NCBI GenBank assembly: GCA_964369225.1
Contig: CAYJER010000016.1
Span: forward strand, 1 to 44,667
Direction of reading: 5' to 3'
Source: SIG603 sp964369225
GTDB lineage: Bacteria; Bacillota; Clostridia; Oscillospirales; Acutalibacteraceae
DNA length: 44,667 bases
Shown here: positions 1 through 7,132 of the stretch, piece by piece
Numbering within the stretch: the stretch's first letter is position 1
How the letters are laid out: each line of letters opens with the position of its first letter
The notes under the pieces: model-generated
What the model was told of the DNA's origin: nothing
Seen by the model: only the letters and a program-made list of their open reading frames with translations
Databases searched by the model: none
Program-made: the position numbers and the translations under genes

Positions 1-716
1 AACTATTAGAAGCAGGTGTACACTTTGGACACCAAACAAGAAGATGGAACCCTAAAATGGCTCAATACATCTTCACAGAGAGAAACGGTATCTACATCAT
101 CGACCTACAAAAAACAGTTAAGAAACTAGACGACGCTTATAACTTCGTTCGTGACTTAAGCATGGAAGGTAAGAGTGTATTATTCGTAGGTACAAAGAAG
201 CAAGCCCAAGATTCAGTTAAAGAAGAGGCTATCAGAGCAGGCGCATACTATGTAAATGCAAGATGGTTAGGCGGTATGCTAACAAACTTCTCTACAATCA
301 AAACAAGAATTGCAAGACTAGCTCAACTAAGAAAAATGTCAGAAGATGGCACATTTGATCTTCTACCTAAGAAAGAAGTTATCAAACTAAACCTTGAGAT
401 AGACAAGCTAGAGAAATTCCTAGGCGGAATTAAAGATATGAAAGAGTTCCCAGGCGCTCTATTCATCGTAGACCCAAGAAAAGAAAAAATCGCTGTTTCA
501 GAGGCTAAAAACCTAGGTATCCCAGTTGTAGCTATTGTTGATACAAACTGTGATCCAGACGAGATCGACTTTGTTATCCCAGGTAATGACGATGCTATCC
601 GTGCAGTTAAGCTAATCGCTGGTGCAATGGCAGACGCTATCATCGAAGGCCGTGAGGGTCAAATGGGTGCAGCAGCAGCCGAGCAAAAAGAAGAGTCAGA
701 AGAAGTAGCAGAATAA
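1..716 (+). CDS. rpsB: 30S ribosomal protein S2 (5' end cut off by the window)
   Basis: Ribosomal protein S2 is a component of the small ribosomal subunit near the head-body junction. The frame is open from base 3: the first codons read LLEAGVHFGHQTRRWNPKM, the conserved start of S2 minus roughly the first eight residues, so the real start lies upstream of the window. An internal ATG at 57 (MAQYIFTERNG) is not the start, because conserved S2 residues precede it in frame. Conserved blocks seen include RNGIYIIDLQKT, FVGTKKQAQ, RWLGGMLTNF and the FIVDPRKE / VAIVDTNCDPD region. The tail is acidic and Glu-rich, as is common in Firmicutes. It is followed after 30 bp by tsf, the usual rpsB-tsf operon. 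Confidence 0.98.
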   Translation, partial: LLEAGVHFGHQTRRWNPKMAQYIFTERNGIYIIDLQKTVKKLDDAYNFVRDLSMEGKSVLFVGTKKQAQDSVKEEAIRAGAYYVNARWLGGMLTNFSTIKTRIARLAQLRKMSEDGTFDLLPKKEVIKLNLEIDKLEKFLGGIKDMKEFPGALFIVDPRKEKIAVSEAKNLGIPVVAIVDTNCDPDEIDFVIPGNDDAIRAVKLIAGAMADAIIEGREGQMGAAAAEQKEESEEVAE

Positions 717-746
717 TTTAATATATAATTTTGGAGGATAATTCAA

Positions 747-1673
747 ATGAGTTTTACAGCTAAAGACGTTGCAGAGTTAAGAGCAAAAACAGGTTGTGGC
801 ATGATGGATTGCAAAAAAGCATTGACAGAGGCCGCAGGCGATATGGAAAAAGCATCAGAGATCCTTCGTGAAAAAGGACTAGCAGCTTCAGTTAAAAAAG
901 CTAGCAGAATTGCAGCTGAGGGTATTGCTTGTGCTATGGTTAGCGAAGATGGTAAAGTTGGCGTTGTAGTAGAAGTTAATGCAGAGACAGACTTCGTTGC
1001 TAAGAACGTAAGCTTCCAAGAGTTCGTTGCAACTTGTGCAAAAACAGTTATCTCACAAAACCCAGCAGATGTAGATGCTCTATTAGCATGCACACCTGAC
1101 GGCGGTACAGAGACAATAGATGCTTTACTAAAAGACAGAATTTTAGTTATAGGCGAGAACATGAAAGTTAGACGTTTTGTTCGCATCGAGGGCGACTGTG
1201 TAGCATATGTACACGGTGGCGGTAGAATTGGTGTTCTAGTTAAGTTTGACGCTTGTGAAAAAGTTTCAGGCACAGAGCAACTAGTTGAGTGCGGAAAAGA
1301 CGTAGCAATGCAAATTGCTGCTTTAAATCCACAATATCTAGCTGAGGCAAACGTACCAGCAGAAGATATCGAAAAAGAGAGAGAAATTCTTATTGCTCAA
1401 ATTAAGAATGATCCAAAAATGGCTAACAAACCAGCTAATATCATCGATAAAATGGTTGATGGTAGAATTAGAAAATTCTATGAGCAAAACTGCCTATTAA
1501 ATCAAGCTTTCGTTAAGAATGGCGAGGTTTCAGTTGGTAAGTACATTGCTGATGTAGCTGCTAAATTAGGCGGATCTTTAGAGCTAGTTGATTTTGTTCG
1601 TTTTGAAAAAGGCGAAGGACTAGAGAAGAGATCAGACAACTTTGCTGATGAAGTTGCAAGCATGACAAAATAA
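747..1673 (+). CDS. tsf: Elongation factor Ts
   Basis: EF-Ts is the guanine nucleotide exchange factor that recycles EF-Tu-GDP to EF-Tu-GTP in the cytoplasm. The N-terminal UBA-like domain has the signature VAELRAKTGCGMMDCKKAL (residues ~8-26). The core contains the EF-Tu-contacting ETDFVAKN motif, and the second half contains a C-terminal dimerisation-type subdomain. At 308 residues it has the normal length for Firmicutes. The start is supported by GGAGGA seven bases upstream. It is co-transcribed with rpsB and followed directly by a strong intrinsic terminator, which is duplicated 1.28 kb downstream. Confidence 0.98.
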   Translation: MSFTAKDVAELRAKTGCGMMDCKKALTEAAGDMEKASEILREKGLAASVKKASRIAAEGIACAMVSEDGKVGVVVEVNAETDFVAKNVSFQEFVATCAKTVISQNPADVDALLACTPDGGTETIDALLKDRILVIGENMKVRRFVRIEGDCVAYVHGGGRIGVLVKFDACEKVSGTEQLVECGKDVAMQIAALNPQYLAEANVPAEDIEKEREILIAQIKNDPKMANKPANIIDKMVDGRIRKFYEQNCLLNQAFVKNGEVSVGKYIADVAAKLGGSLELVDFVRFEKGEGLEKRSDNFADEVASMTK

Positions 1674-1676
1674 TTT

Positions 1677-1729
1677 TAAAATTATTAAGGCTTTGATGAG
1701 AGTTAAATTTCATCAAAGCCTATTTTTTT
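1677..1729 (+). terminator. tsf intrinsic terminator, copy 1 of a 53-bp direct repeat
   Basis: The stem AGGCTTTGATGA pairs with TCATCAAAGCCT and is followed by seven T residues, a textbook rho-independent terminator for rpsB-tsf. The whole 53-bp segment, beginning eleven bases before the stem, is repeated without mismatch at 2953-3005. Confidence 0.93.
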
Positions 1730-1758
1730 ATCAAATAGTTTATATTTAATCTGATATC

Positions 1759-1787
1759 TTGATTTATAGATATAATTATGTTATAAT
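1759..1787 (+). promoter_or_regulatory. Promoter of the abi gene
   Basis: A -35 TTGATT (1759-1764) and a perfect -10 TATAAT (1782-1787) are separated by 17 bp. The predicted start near 1794 gives a ~100-nt leader before the abi ATG, so the cassette carries its own promoter rather than relying on rpsB-tsf. Confidence 0.75.
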
Positions 1788-1845
1788 CACAGAAAGAATG
1801 ATGAACACCATAGAGTGACTATTAAATCAACTGATAGAAGAAAGG

Positions 1846-1884
1846 CGTTCAACATAGTTAATGATATGTTAATTATGTTGAATG
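1846..1884 (+). ncRNA. Long hairpin in the abi leader
   Basis: The arm TTCAACATAGTTAA (1848-1861) pairs with TTAATTATGTTGAA (1869-1882) through 14 pairs, one a G-U wobble, around a 7-nt loop. Two more pairs (C-G and G-U) extend it to 1846-1884. It ends nine bases before the abi ATG, where no Shine-Dalgarno sequence is visible. It may control translation, or be a processed RNA that acts with the Abi protein. The structure is seen; the function is inferred. Confidence 0.5.
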
Positions 1885-1892
1885 ATTGACAC

Positions 1893-2828
1893 ATGAAGCC
1901 TAAATTAACCATAGATCAAATGATTGAACATATGAAATCAAAAAACATTAAATTTGAAATTGTATCTGAAGAAGATGCTAAAGAGTTTTTACGGAACAAT
2001 AATTATTACATGAAATTAATGGCATACAGAAATAATTATAAGGAGCACAGTAGTGGTGACAAACAAGATAAATACAATAATCTTGAATTTGCATATTTGA
2101 GAGATTTATCAACCATAGACATGCACTTGCGTAGATTAATTATTAAAATGTGTTTGGATATAGAACATTACATAAAACTTAGAATACTTAATGATGTTGA
2201 GAATAATCCCAAAGAAGACGGGTATGAAATTGTAAGAGAATTTATTTATGAAAATGAAACGAGTAAAAAGAATTTTAAAATTTTAGATAGTATAAAGAAG
2301 CGAAAATCAAGTCCTTATAGTAAAGATTTAATAACGAAATATTATCCTTATTTTCCAGTTTGGGTCTTTTTGGAACTTGTTACATTTGGTGAATTAACTT
2401 ATTTTTGTGATTTTTATGCAGAAAAAAATAATTTTAGGGTTGTTGAAAATAAATTTATGAATATTGTTAGAGATATTCGTAATGCTGCAGCACATAATAA
2501 TTGTATAATGAACAGAATGTTTGACACAAAGCGTGATGATGATACAAAGTTTCAAGTAGATGTAAATATAAGTTCATATATTAAAAAAATTAGTACAATA
2601 GGTAGTAATTCAAAAAAGCACTTAAACTATTCAGTAATATATGATCTTGTTGTTTTAATATATGCGTATAGTAAGATTGTAACAAGTGAAAAAATGAAAC
2701 AAAACAGATATGGTGAATTAAAAGACCTTTTTGTGAATAGAATAGGTAGAAATATAGGATTTTATGAAAAAAATAGTAAAATTAGTTCATGGTTTGATTT
2801 TATGAAAAAAGTAGTTGACAATTTATAA
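1893..2828 (+). CDS. Abi_2/AbiF-like abortive-infection protein with HEPN motif
   Basis: This is a member of the Abi_2 (AbiD/AbiF-like) abortive infection family, 311 residues, a normal full length. The N-terminus KPKLTIDQMIEHMKSKNIKF followed by NNYYMKLMAYRNNY is the typical opening of the family. The helical C-terminal half carries RNAAAH at residues 196-201, the R-x4-H motif of HEPN RNases, so R196 and H201 are the likely catalytic pair. It probably acts as a phage-triggered RNase that halts growth. It has its own promoter, no visible Shine-Dalgarno sequence, a long hairpin just before the ATG, and a small-RNA promoter overlapping its 3' end. The cassette lies between duplicated terminators and is more AT-rich than rpsB-tsf, suggesting acquisition. 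To my knowledge AbiF proteins are associated with structured ncRNAs and are considered relatives of the Cas13 lineage; the triggering signal is unknown. Confidence 0.88.
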   Translation: MKPKLTIDQMIEHMKSKNIKFEIVSEEDAKEFLRNNNYYMKLMAYRNNYKEHSSGDKQDKYNNLEFAYLRDLSTIDMHLRRLIIKMCLDIEHYIKLRILNDVENNPKEDGYEIVREFIYENETSKKNFKILDSIKKRKSSPYSKDLITKYYPYFPVWVFLELVTFGELTYFCDFYAEKNNFRVVENKFMNIVRDIRNAAAHNNCIMNRMFDTKRDDDTKFQVDVNISSYIKKISTIGSNSKKHLNYSVIYDLVVLIYAYSKIVTSEKMKQNRYGELKDLFVNRIGRNIGFYEKNSKISSWFDFMKKVVDNL

Positions 2829-2843
2829 AATATATGCTATTAT
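2815..2843 (+). promoter_or_regulatory. Very strong promoter overlapping the abi 3' end
   Basis: A perfect -35 TTGACA (2815-2820) lies inside the last codons of abi. After 17 bp comes an extended -10, TGC-TATTAT (2835-2843). The predicted transcription start is near 2850. No coding frame follows before the terminator at 2877-2912, so this promoter appears to serve a small RNA only. Confidence 0.75.
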
Positions 2844-2849
2844 AATAAT

Positions 2850-2912
2850 ACGATTGAAAGAAGCAATTCTTTGTAGGGAACGGGGTCTTAGGACTCTGTT
2901 CCTGATTTTTTT
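2850..2912 (+). ncRNA. Predicted ~60-nt small RNA of the abi cassette
   Basis: The transcript predicted from the promoter at 2815-2843 would have two stems. The first is AAAGAA/TTCTTT closed by a GCAA tetraloop (2857-2872). The second is an 11-pair stem, GGAACGGGGTC with GACTCTGTTCC (2877-2902), followed by a T7 tract. There is no ORF. Its position directly after a HEPN abi gene, inside the terminator-bracketed cassette, makes it a candidate antitoxin or guide-like RNA. The promoter and hairpins are seen; the function is inferred. Confidence 0.6.
2877..2912 (+). terminator. Intrinsic terminator of abi and its small RNA
   Basis: Eleven-pair stem (2877-2887 with 2892-2902, two G-U wobbles), loop TTAG, then TGA and seven T residues. 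Confidence 0.85.
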
Positions 2913-2952
2913 AGTAGGCTATTTTTACTACCTCAACATTTATTATAGAATC

Positions 2953-3006
2953 TAAAATTATTAAGGCTTTGATGAGAGTTAAATTTCATCAAAGCCTATT
3001 TTTTTT
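2953..3006 (+). terminator. Second copy of the tsf terminator (53-bp direct repeat)
   Basis: Identical over 53 bp to 1677-1729, offset by 1276 bp, with the same hairpin and an eight-T tail. No gene ends immediately before it except the abi cassette, which already has its own terminator, so it looks like the far boundary of an inserted segment. Confidence 0.9.
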
Positions 3007-3046
3007 ATAAATAATAAATGCAGAATGAATAAATATTTATTTAATC

Positions 3047-3107
3047 AAAAAATCCGCAAGGATTTTCACATCAACTTTTCACTATTCATTTTTCACTCTT
3101 CACTAAG
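3047..3107 (+). repeat. R1 intergenic repeat
   Basis: A hairpin AATCC-GCAA-GGATT is followed by TTTTCACATCAACTTTTCAC and further TTCACT-rich sequence ending in CACTAAG. The same unit recurs in either orientation at about 7.4, 28.2, 32.4, 37.7 and 40.5 kb, with degenerate copies near 12.1 and 15.8 kb. Confidence 0.85.
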
Positions 3108-3117
3108 ATAGAAAACA

Positions 3118-3137
3118 CCCCTAGAAAAATCTAGGGG
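3118..3137 (-). terminator. Terminator of the amt gene
   Basis: CCCCTAG...CTAGGGG, 7-bp stem, lies 33 bp beyond the amt stop codon on the minus strand. It is followed in transcription direction by TGTTTTC, a modest U-tract. Confidence 0.6.
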
Positions 3138-3169
3138 TTAATTTCTTATTTTTTATATTAAGGAGACTC

Positions 3170-4846
3170 TTACTCTTCGTCTTGTAGGGCATCGTATCCC
3201 TCTTCACCAGTTCTAACTTTGATTACATTGTCAACGTCGTATACGAATATTTTACCGTCGCCGATTTGTCCTGTGTAAAGCGCTGTTTTTACTGTGTTTA
3301 CAACTAGCTCTACAGGCACTTTAGAGATAACTACCTCTACTTTTACCTTAGGCAATAATGTTGTCTCTACAGGGATACCACGATAATACTTAGTTGCACC
3401 CTTTTGCATTCCGCAACCTAAAACTTGTGTTACAGTCATTCCTGTAATTCCAATTCCGTCTAGGGCTGCCTTTAATGTGTCGAACTTGCTTTGTTTTGTT
3501 AGTATAACTACTTTTGTCATTTTAGCATCTGGGTTTGATTTACCACTTACTGTAACTGTTGGAGCTGATACCATTGGTAATGAAGTATCGCTGTCGCTTG
3601 AACGTTTGAAGTCTGCGCCGTATGTAACAGGCATAAAGTCTGCATAAGAACTTGCTAGACCATGCTCCATGATATCAAGACCTGCTAACTCTTCTTCTTT
3701 TGAAACTCTTAGACCAACTGTTTTCTTTAGTACAAAGAATACTATGAACATTGTTACTGCAACCCATGCCGCTACTGAAACTACACCTAGTGCTTGAATT
3801 CCAAGGTAGCTAAATCCACCGCCGTAAGCTAGACCGCCTTCAACTGCGAATACACCTGTTAAGATAGTACCTGCTGCACCACAGAAGCCATGTACGCCTA
3901 CTGCACCTACAGGATCATCTATTTTTAGTACCTTGTCAACAAACTCGATACCGAATACTACTACGAATGCTGCTATTACACCTATAAAGAATGCGCCTAC
4001 TGGGTCTACTACATCACAACCTGCTGTGATTGCAACTAAACCTGCTAAAGCTCCGTTAAGTGTCATAGAAACGTCTGGTTTTTTGTATTTTACCCATGTG
4101 ATAACCATTGCCACTGCCGCTGCTGCTGCTGTTGCGATGTTTGTTGTTACGAATACGTTAGCTGCTGATTCTATAGCGCCACCTGTCATTGAAACTGTTG
4201 AACCGCCGTTGAATCCAAACCAGCAGAACCAAAGAATGAATACACCTAAAGCGCCAAGTGTTAAGCTGTGACCAGGGATAGGCTTAGATTTGCCTGATTT
4301 TGTGTATTTGCCGATACGAGGTCCTAATAGTTTTGCGCCAACTATAGCTGCAACACCACCAACCATATGAACTGCTGTTGAACCTGCGAAATCGTGGAAA
4401 CCCATTTGTGCTAACCAGCCACCGCCCCAGATCCAGTGACCTGAGATAGGGTATACTAAAGCACTTAAACATACGCTGTATATACAGTATGTAGAGAATT
4501 TTGTACGCTCAGCCATTGCACCAGAAACGATTGTTGCGGCTGTTGCACAGAAAACTGTTTGGAAAATTACGAATGCTGCTGATGGAATAGTAGAACTATA
4601 ATCACCTTGAATGAAGAAGTCTAAACCACCTACAAATAGTCCGTCGCCTGCGAACATTAGGCCAAAACCTATTAACCAGAATACTAGGGTACCTAATGAG
4701 AAGTCCATCATATTTTTCATTATGATGTTACCTGCGTTCTTAGCCCTTGTAAAACCTGTTTCTACCATTGCAAAACCTGCTTGCATGAAGAACACCAATG
4801 CTGCCGCCAGAAGTGTCCATATTGTATCTACTGCTGAAAAATCCAT
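3170..4846 (-). CDS. amt: Ammonium transporter fused to a C-terminal PII regulatory domain
   Basis: An Amt/MEP/Rh-family ammonium channel in the cytoplasmic membrane (about residues 1-405, ~11 TM helices) is followed by a complete PII/GlnB domain (about 443-558). Channel hallmarks are the opening AVDTIWTLLAAALVFFMQAG, the HWIWGGGWL and DFAGSTAVHMVGG segments, and VGVHGFCGAAGTI near the second pore histidine. The PII part shows VVILTKQSKFDTLKAAL at its start, a T-loop with the YYRG motif (the uridylylatable-tyrosine region of PII), and LPKVKVEVVI. In most bacteria PII (GlnK) is a separate neighbouring gene that plugs the channel; here sensor and channel are one 558-residue chain. RBS AGGAGG precedes the ATG. 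Its leader carries an early intrinsic terminator, suggesting attenuation. Confidence 0.95.
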   Translation of the reverse strand: MDFSAVDTIWTLLAAALVFFMQAGFAMVETGFTRAKNAGNIIMKNMMDFSLGTLVFWLIGFGLMFAGDGLFVGGLDFFIQGDYSSTIPSAAFVIFQTVFCATAATIVSGAMAERTKFSTYCIYSVCLSALVYPISGHWIWGGGWLAQMGFHDFAGSTAVHMVGGVAAIVGAKLLGPRIGKYTKSGKSKPIPGHSLTLGALGVFILWFCWFGFNGGSTVSMTGGAIESAANVFVTTNIATAAAAAVAMVITWVKYKKPDVSMTLNGALAGLVAITAGCDVVDPVGAFFIGVIAAFVVVFGIEFVDKVLKIDDPVGAVGVHGFCGAAGTILTGVFAVEGGLAYGGGFSYLGIQALGVVSVAAWVAVTMFIVFFVLKKTVGLRVSKEEELAGLDIMEHGLASSYADFMPVTYGADFKRSSDSDTSLPMVSAPTVTVSGKSNPDAKMTKVVILTKQSKFDTLKAALDGIGITGMTVTQVLGCGMQKGATKYYRGIPVETTLLPKVKVEVVISKVPVELVVNTVKTALYTGQIGDGKIFVYDVDNVIKVRTGEEGYDALQDEE

Positions 4847-5040
4847 AAAATTACCTCCTAAAAAAATAGAGCATACCTATTCTAATTCCTTACTAGAATA
4901 AATACACTTCTTTGTGTTTAATGTTCTGTTGTTGTGAGTAAACCTTCTTAAACTCTAATTTGTTATAAATCTAAGGATTATTCCTCGTGATAGTATTTTT
5001 ATTAATCATACTTTCACCCCTTCCAGTTAAATAGAATAAC

Positions 5041-5123
5041 AAAAAAAGACACTGTGGCACCATTACCACAGCGTCTTTGCTGTCTATGTCATGTAGTATA
5101 TCACAATGAATTTAATTTGTCAA
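5041..5123 (-). promoter_or_regulatory. amt promoter and attenuator-like leader
   Basis: Minus strand: a perfect -35 TTGACA (5123-5118), 17 bp, then -10 TATACT (5100-5095), so transcription should start near 5088. Within ten bases begins an intrinsic terminator (5078-5041): AAAGAC-CTGTGG paired with CCACAG-GTCTTT and a T7 tail, about 195 nt before the amt ATG. A short competing hairpin, ACAGC-AAAGAC-GCTGT (5083-5068), uses the same bases as the 5' arm of the terminator and presents a six-base loop with A1 and G4, as in ANTAR-protein targets. A possible 12-codon leader peptide with a good RBS (5009-4971) lies further on. The promoter and terminator are clear; attenuation is inferred. Confidence 0.7.
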
Positions 5124-5152
5124 TACCTTTTTCATAATTTCTTAATATTTTT

Positions 5153-6526
5153 TTATCCTATAAGCATTTTAGCCTCTGGGAGTATAGAAGTAGCGTTTTT
5201 CTTTGGCTTAATCATAATGGCAATTCCAAGAGAAGCAGGACCTACTCTGCCTATAAACATTGTTATTATTACAACAATCTTGCCCACAATATTAAGCTCG
5301 CTTGTAACACCGGCCGAAAGGCCTACAGTGCCAAACGCAGAAACCGACTCAAACACAACGTTAATAGATTCACCTGGGTTGTTAAAATAAGTGATTATTA
5401 CAACATCAATAATTATTAACACTGCACTTAAAAATGCAATGGTAATAGCTTTGAAAACGGTTTTTTTGATAAATCTATGCCCTAAGAACATAGGATCTTC
5501 CTTGCCTCTCATTGTAGAAACAACGGTTGACATAATTACTAAGAATGTAGTAATCTTTATTCCTCCAGCGGTTGAACCCGGACTTCCACCAATGAACATA
5601 AGTACCATAGTGAGTATTCTTGTAATCTCGTATTCTTCTGCAATGTTTACACTAGCAAATCCAGCGGTTCTTGTGTTGACTGACTGGAATATAGAAGTAG
5701 TTATTTTATCTAGTATGTTCATGCCCTCAAGAGTGTTGTTATACTCGAAAATAAAGAATAACAGCGCACCTACTCCAACTAAAATGGCAGAAATTCTAAG
5801 GCATATTTGTGAATAAAATGTTAATTTAGACACAGGTTTTCTTTTAACAAGTCTTTGTAATTTTGAAACGAATATATCTTGAACAACCAAGAAGCCTAAT
5901 GACCCCATAAATACTAAGCCTGAAATTGTAAAGGAGACTAATTGATCTCCTGCAAAGGCTGTGACGCTTGAGTTACCTGGGATAAAGCCCAAAATGTCGA
6001 ATCCGGCGTTACAAAAAGCCGAAACAGACACGAAAACAGCCGACCAAAGTCCAAGAGCCCCATATTCAGGCACAAATCTAATGGCTAAAAGTGCTGAGCC
6101 TATAAATTCACAGGAAAAAGTTATTACCATAATGGCCTTTAGCAAGCTTACCATGTCAAGAGAATTTGTTCCTGACATCTCACTTAGAACCAGCAAATTT
6201 TTATATCCTAATTTTTTCCTTAAAAACAGAGTTGCCGCCGTTGCAAAGGTAGCTAAACCTAATCCACCAATTTGAATGAGCAACAAGATTACTCCTTGCC
6301 CAAAAAATGTAAAGCTTGAATATGTGTCAAACAATGAAAGACCTGTCACACAAGTTGCAGACGTGGCTGTGAACAGGGCGTCAAGCGGATTAAGGTAGCC
6401 AGATTTAGTCGAAAACGGCAGACACAGCAAGGCTGTGCCTAACAATATTACCAAGATAAAGCTTAGTACTATTATTCTCGAGGGTGGCATCTGTTTAATT
6501 TTTTCTTTAATATTTTGGTAATTCAT
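5153..6526 (-). CDS. ktrB: KtrB/TrkH-family potassium uptake channel subunit
   Basis: Membrane subunit of a Ktr/Trk-type K+ (or Na+-coupled K+) uptake system, 457 residues, matching KtrB rather than the longer TrkH. It has the four-fold MPM repeat with selectivity-filter glycines in segments such as LFTATSATCVTGLS, SAFCNAGFDILGF, QSVNTRTAGFASV and ESVSAFGTVGLSAG. A basic N-terminal cytosolic stretch (KEKIKQMPPSR) precedes the first helix. No cytosolic KtrA (RCK) partner gene is adjacent in this window, so the regulatory subunit must lie elsewhere. It is followed downstream on the same strand by the separately promoted amt gene. QueT lies 18 bp upstream, so the two may be co-transcribed under the preQ1 riboswitch, although a functional link is not obvious. 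Confidence 0.9.
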   Translation of the reverse strand: MNYQNIKEKIKQMPPSRIIVLSFILVILLGTALLCLPFSTKSGYLNPLDALFTATSATCVTGLSLFDTYSSFTFFGQGVILLLIQIGGLGLATFATAATLFLRKKLGYKNLLVLSEMSGTNSLDMVSLLKAIMVITFSCEFIGSALLAIRFVPEYGALGLWSAVFVSVSAFCNAGFDILGFIPGNSSVTAFAGDQLVSFTISGLVFMGSLGFLVVQDIFVSKLQRLVKRKPVSKLTFYSQICLRISAILVGVGALLFFIFEYNNTLEGMNILDKITTSIFQSVNTRTAGFASVNIAEEYEITRILTMVLMFIGGSPGSTAGGIKITTFLVIMSTVVSTMRGKEDPMFLGHRFIKKTVFKAITIAFLSAVLIIIDVVIITYFNNPGESINVVFESVSAFGTVGLSAGVTSELNIVGKIVVIITMFIGRVGPASLGIAIMIKPKKNATSILPEAKMLIG

Positions 6527-6544
6527 TTCTAACTTTCTTTTTAG

Positions 6545-7072
6545 CTATATAAGCTTCATGATTTTGGTTTTTTTCATTAATAAATATAATGGAACGCCAA
6601 GACCAACACACATTGCTAGTTGGCCTATTCCAACAGACAAAGCTATAGAATAGAATATTGGCAATGAGAAGTTTGCTACATTAAAAATTCCATCGGCCGA
6701 AATACATGTTATCTCGAAGCCTATAATTAATGCGTTTAATATTACAGGAGCTAAGAAAGATAATATAGGTAAACCTTTTATCTTTATGTTTCTAAAGTAA
6801 TATGTAAGTAAGGCTGACAGAAGTGAGGCTAGTGTTCCGAATATCCAGTCAACCATGCCAAACGGGCTTGAAAGGTTTGCTATAAAGCAACCTATGCTAA
6901 GGCCAGGAATGGCAGCAGGAGTGAATACAGGCAAAATTGTAAGAGCCTCTGAAAATCTGAATTGAACCGAACCAAAGGCTAGGTTCATCATCATTGCAAC
7001 AATTGTTAAAACGGCATACATAGCCGCAATTATCGCACTTTGGGTTAAGAATTGTACTTTGTTTTTTTTCAT
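6545..7072 (-). CDS. queT: QueT-family ECF transporter S component (queuosine precursor)
   Basis: Substrate-binding S component of an energy-coupling-factor transporter for queuosine precursors, a ~175-residue membrane protein with about six helices. The start MKKNKVQFLTQSAIIAAMYAVLTI and the block QFRFSEALTILPVF...PGLSIGCFIAN are typical of the QueT family. The frame stays open further upstream (an ATG at 7165), but that extension would translate through the riboswitch. The ATG at 7072 has AAGGAC at a good distance and matches the family start. The shared ECF energising module (EcfAA'T) is not in this window. The preQ1-I riboswitch immediately upstream strongly supports the substrate assignment. 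Confidence 0.9.
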   Translation of the reverse strand: MKKNKVQFLTQSAIIAAMYAVLTIVAMMMNLAFGSVQFRFSEALTILPVFTPAAIPGLSIGCFIANLSSPFGMVDWIFGTLASLLSALLTYYFRNIKIKGLPILSFLAPVILNALIIGFEITCISADGIFNVANFSLPIFYSIALSVGIGQLAMCVGLGVPLYLLMKKTKIMKLI

Positions 7073-7094
7073 TTTAGTCCTTTCGTAGAGAAAT

Positions 7095-7132
7095 CTCCTA
7101 GTTTTGTTTATAGTCAGGAATTTGCGACTGAC
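7095..7132 (-). promoter_or_regulatory. preQ1-I riboswitch upstream of queT
   Basis: Minus strand: stem GTCAG/CTGAC enclosing TCGCAAATTC, then the A-rich tail TATAAACAAAACTAGGA, whose GGA can pair with TTCC of the loop to form the H-type pseudoknot. This is the compact preQ1-I layout. It lies 22 bases before the queT ATG. Ligand binding would be expected to lower QueT production when preQ1 is plentiful. A possible promoter (TTGATT-17-TATTCT) is visible upstream, near 7150-7185. Confidence 0.88.

Noticed and set aside
3933..4901. Plus-strand frames opposite amt
   Set aside because: Antisense shadows rich in Thr, Ala and Pro, with no RBS; amt on the minus strand explains the region.
4971..5009. 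12-codon leader peptide upstream of amt as a confident gene
   Set aside because: It has a decent RBS, but the short frame has no recognisable regulatory residues. It is mentioned only within the amt leader entry.
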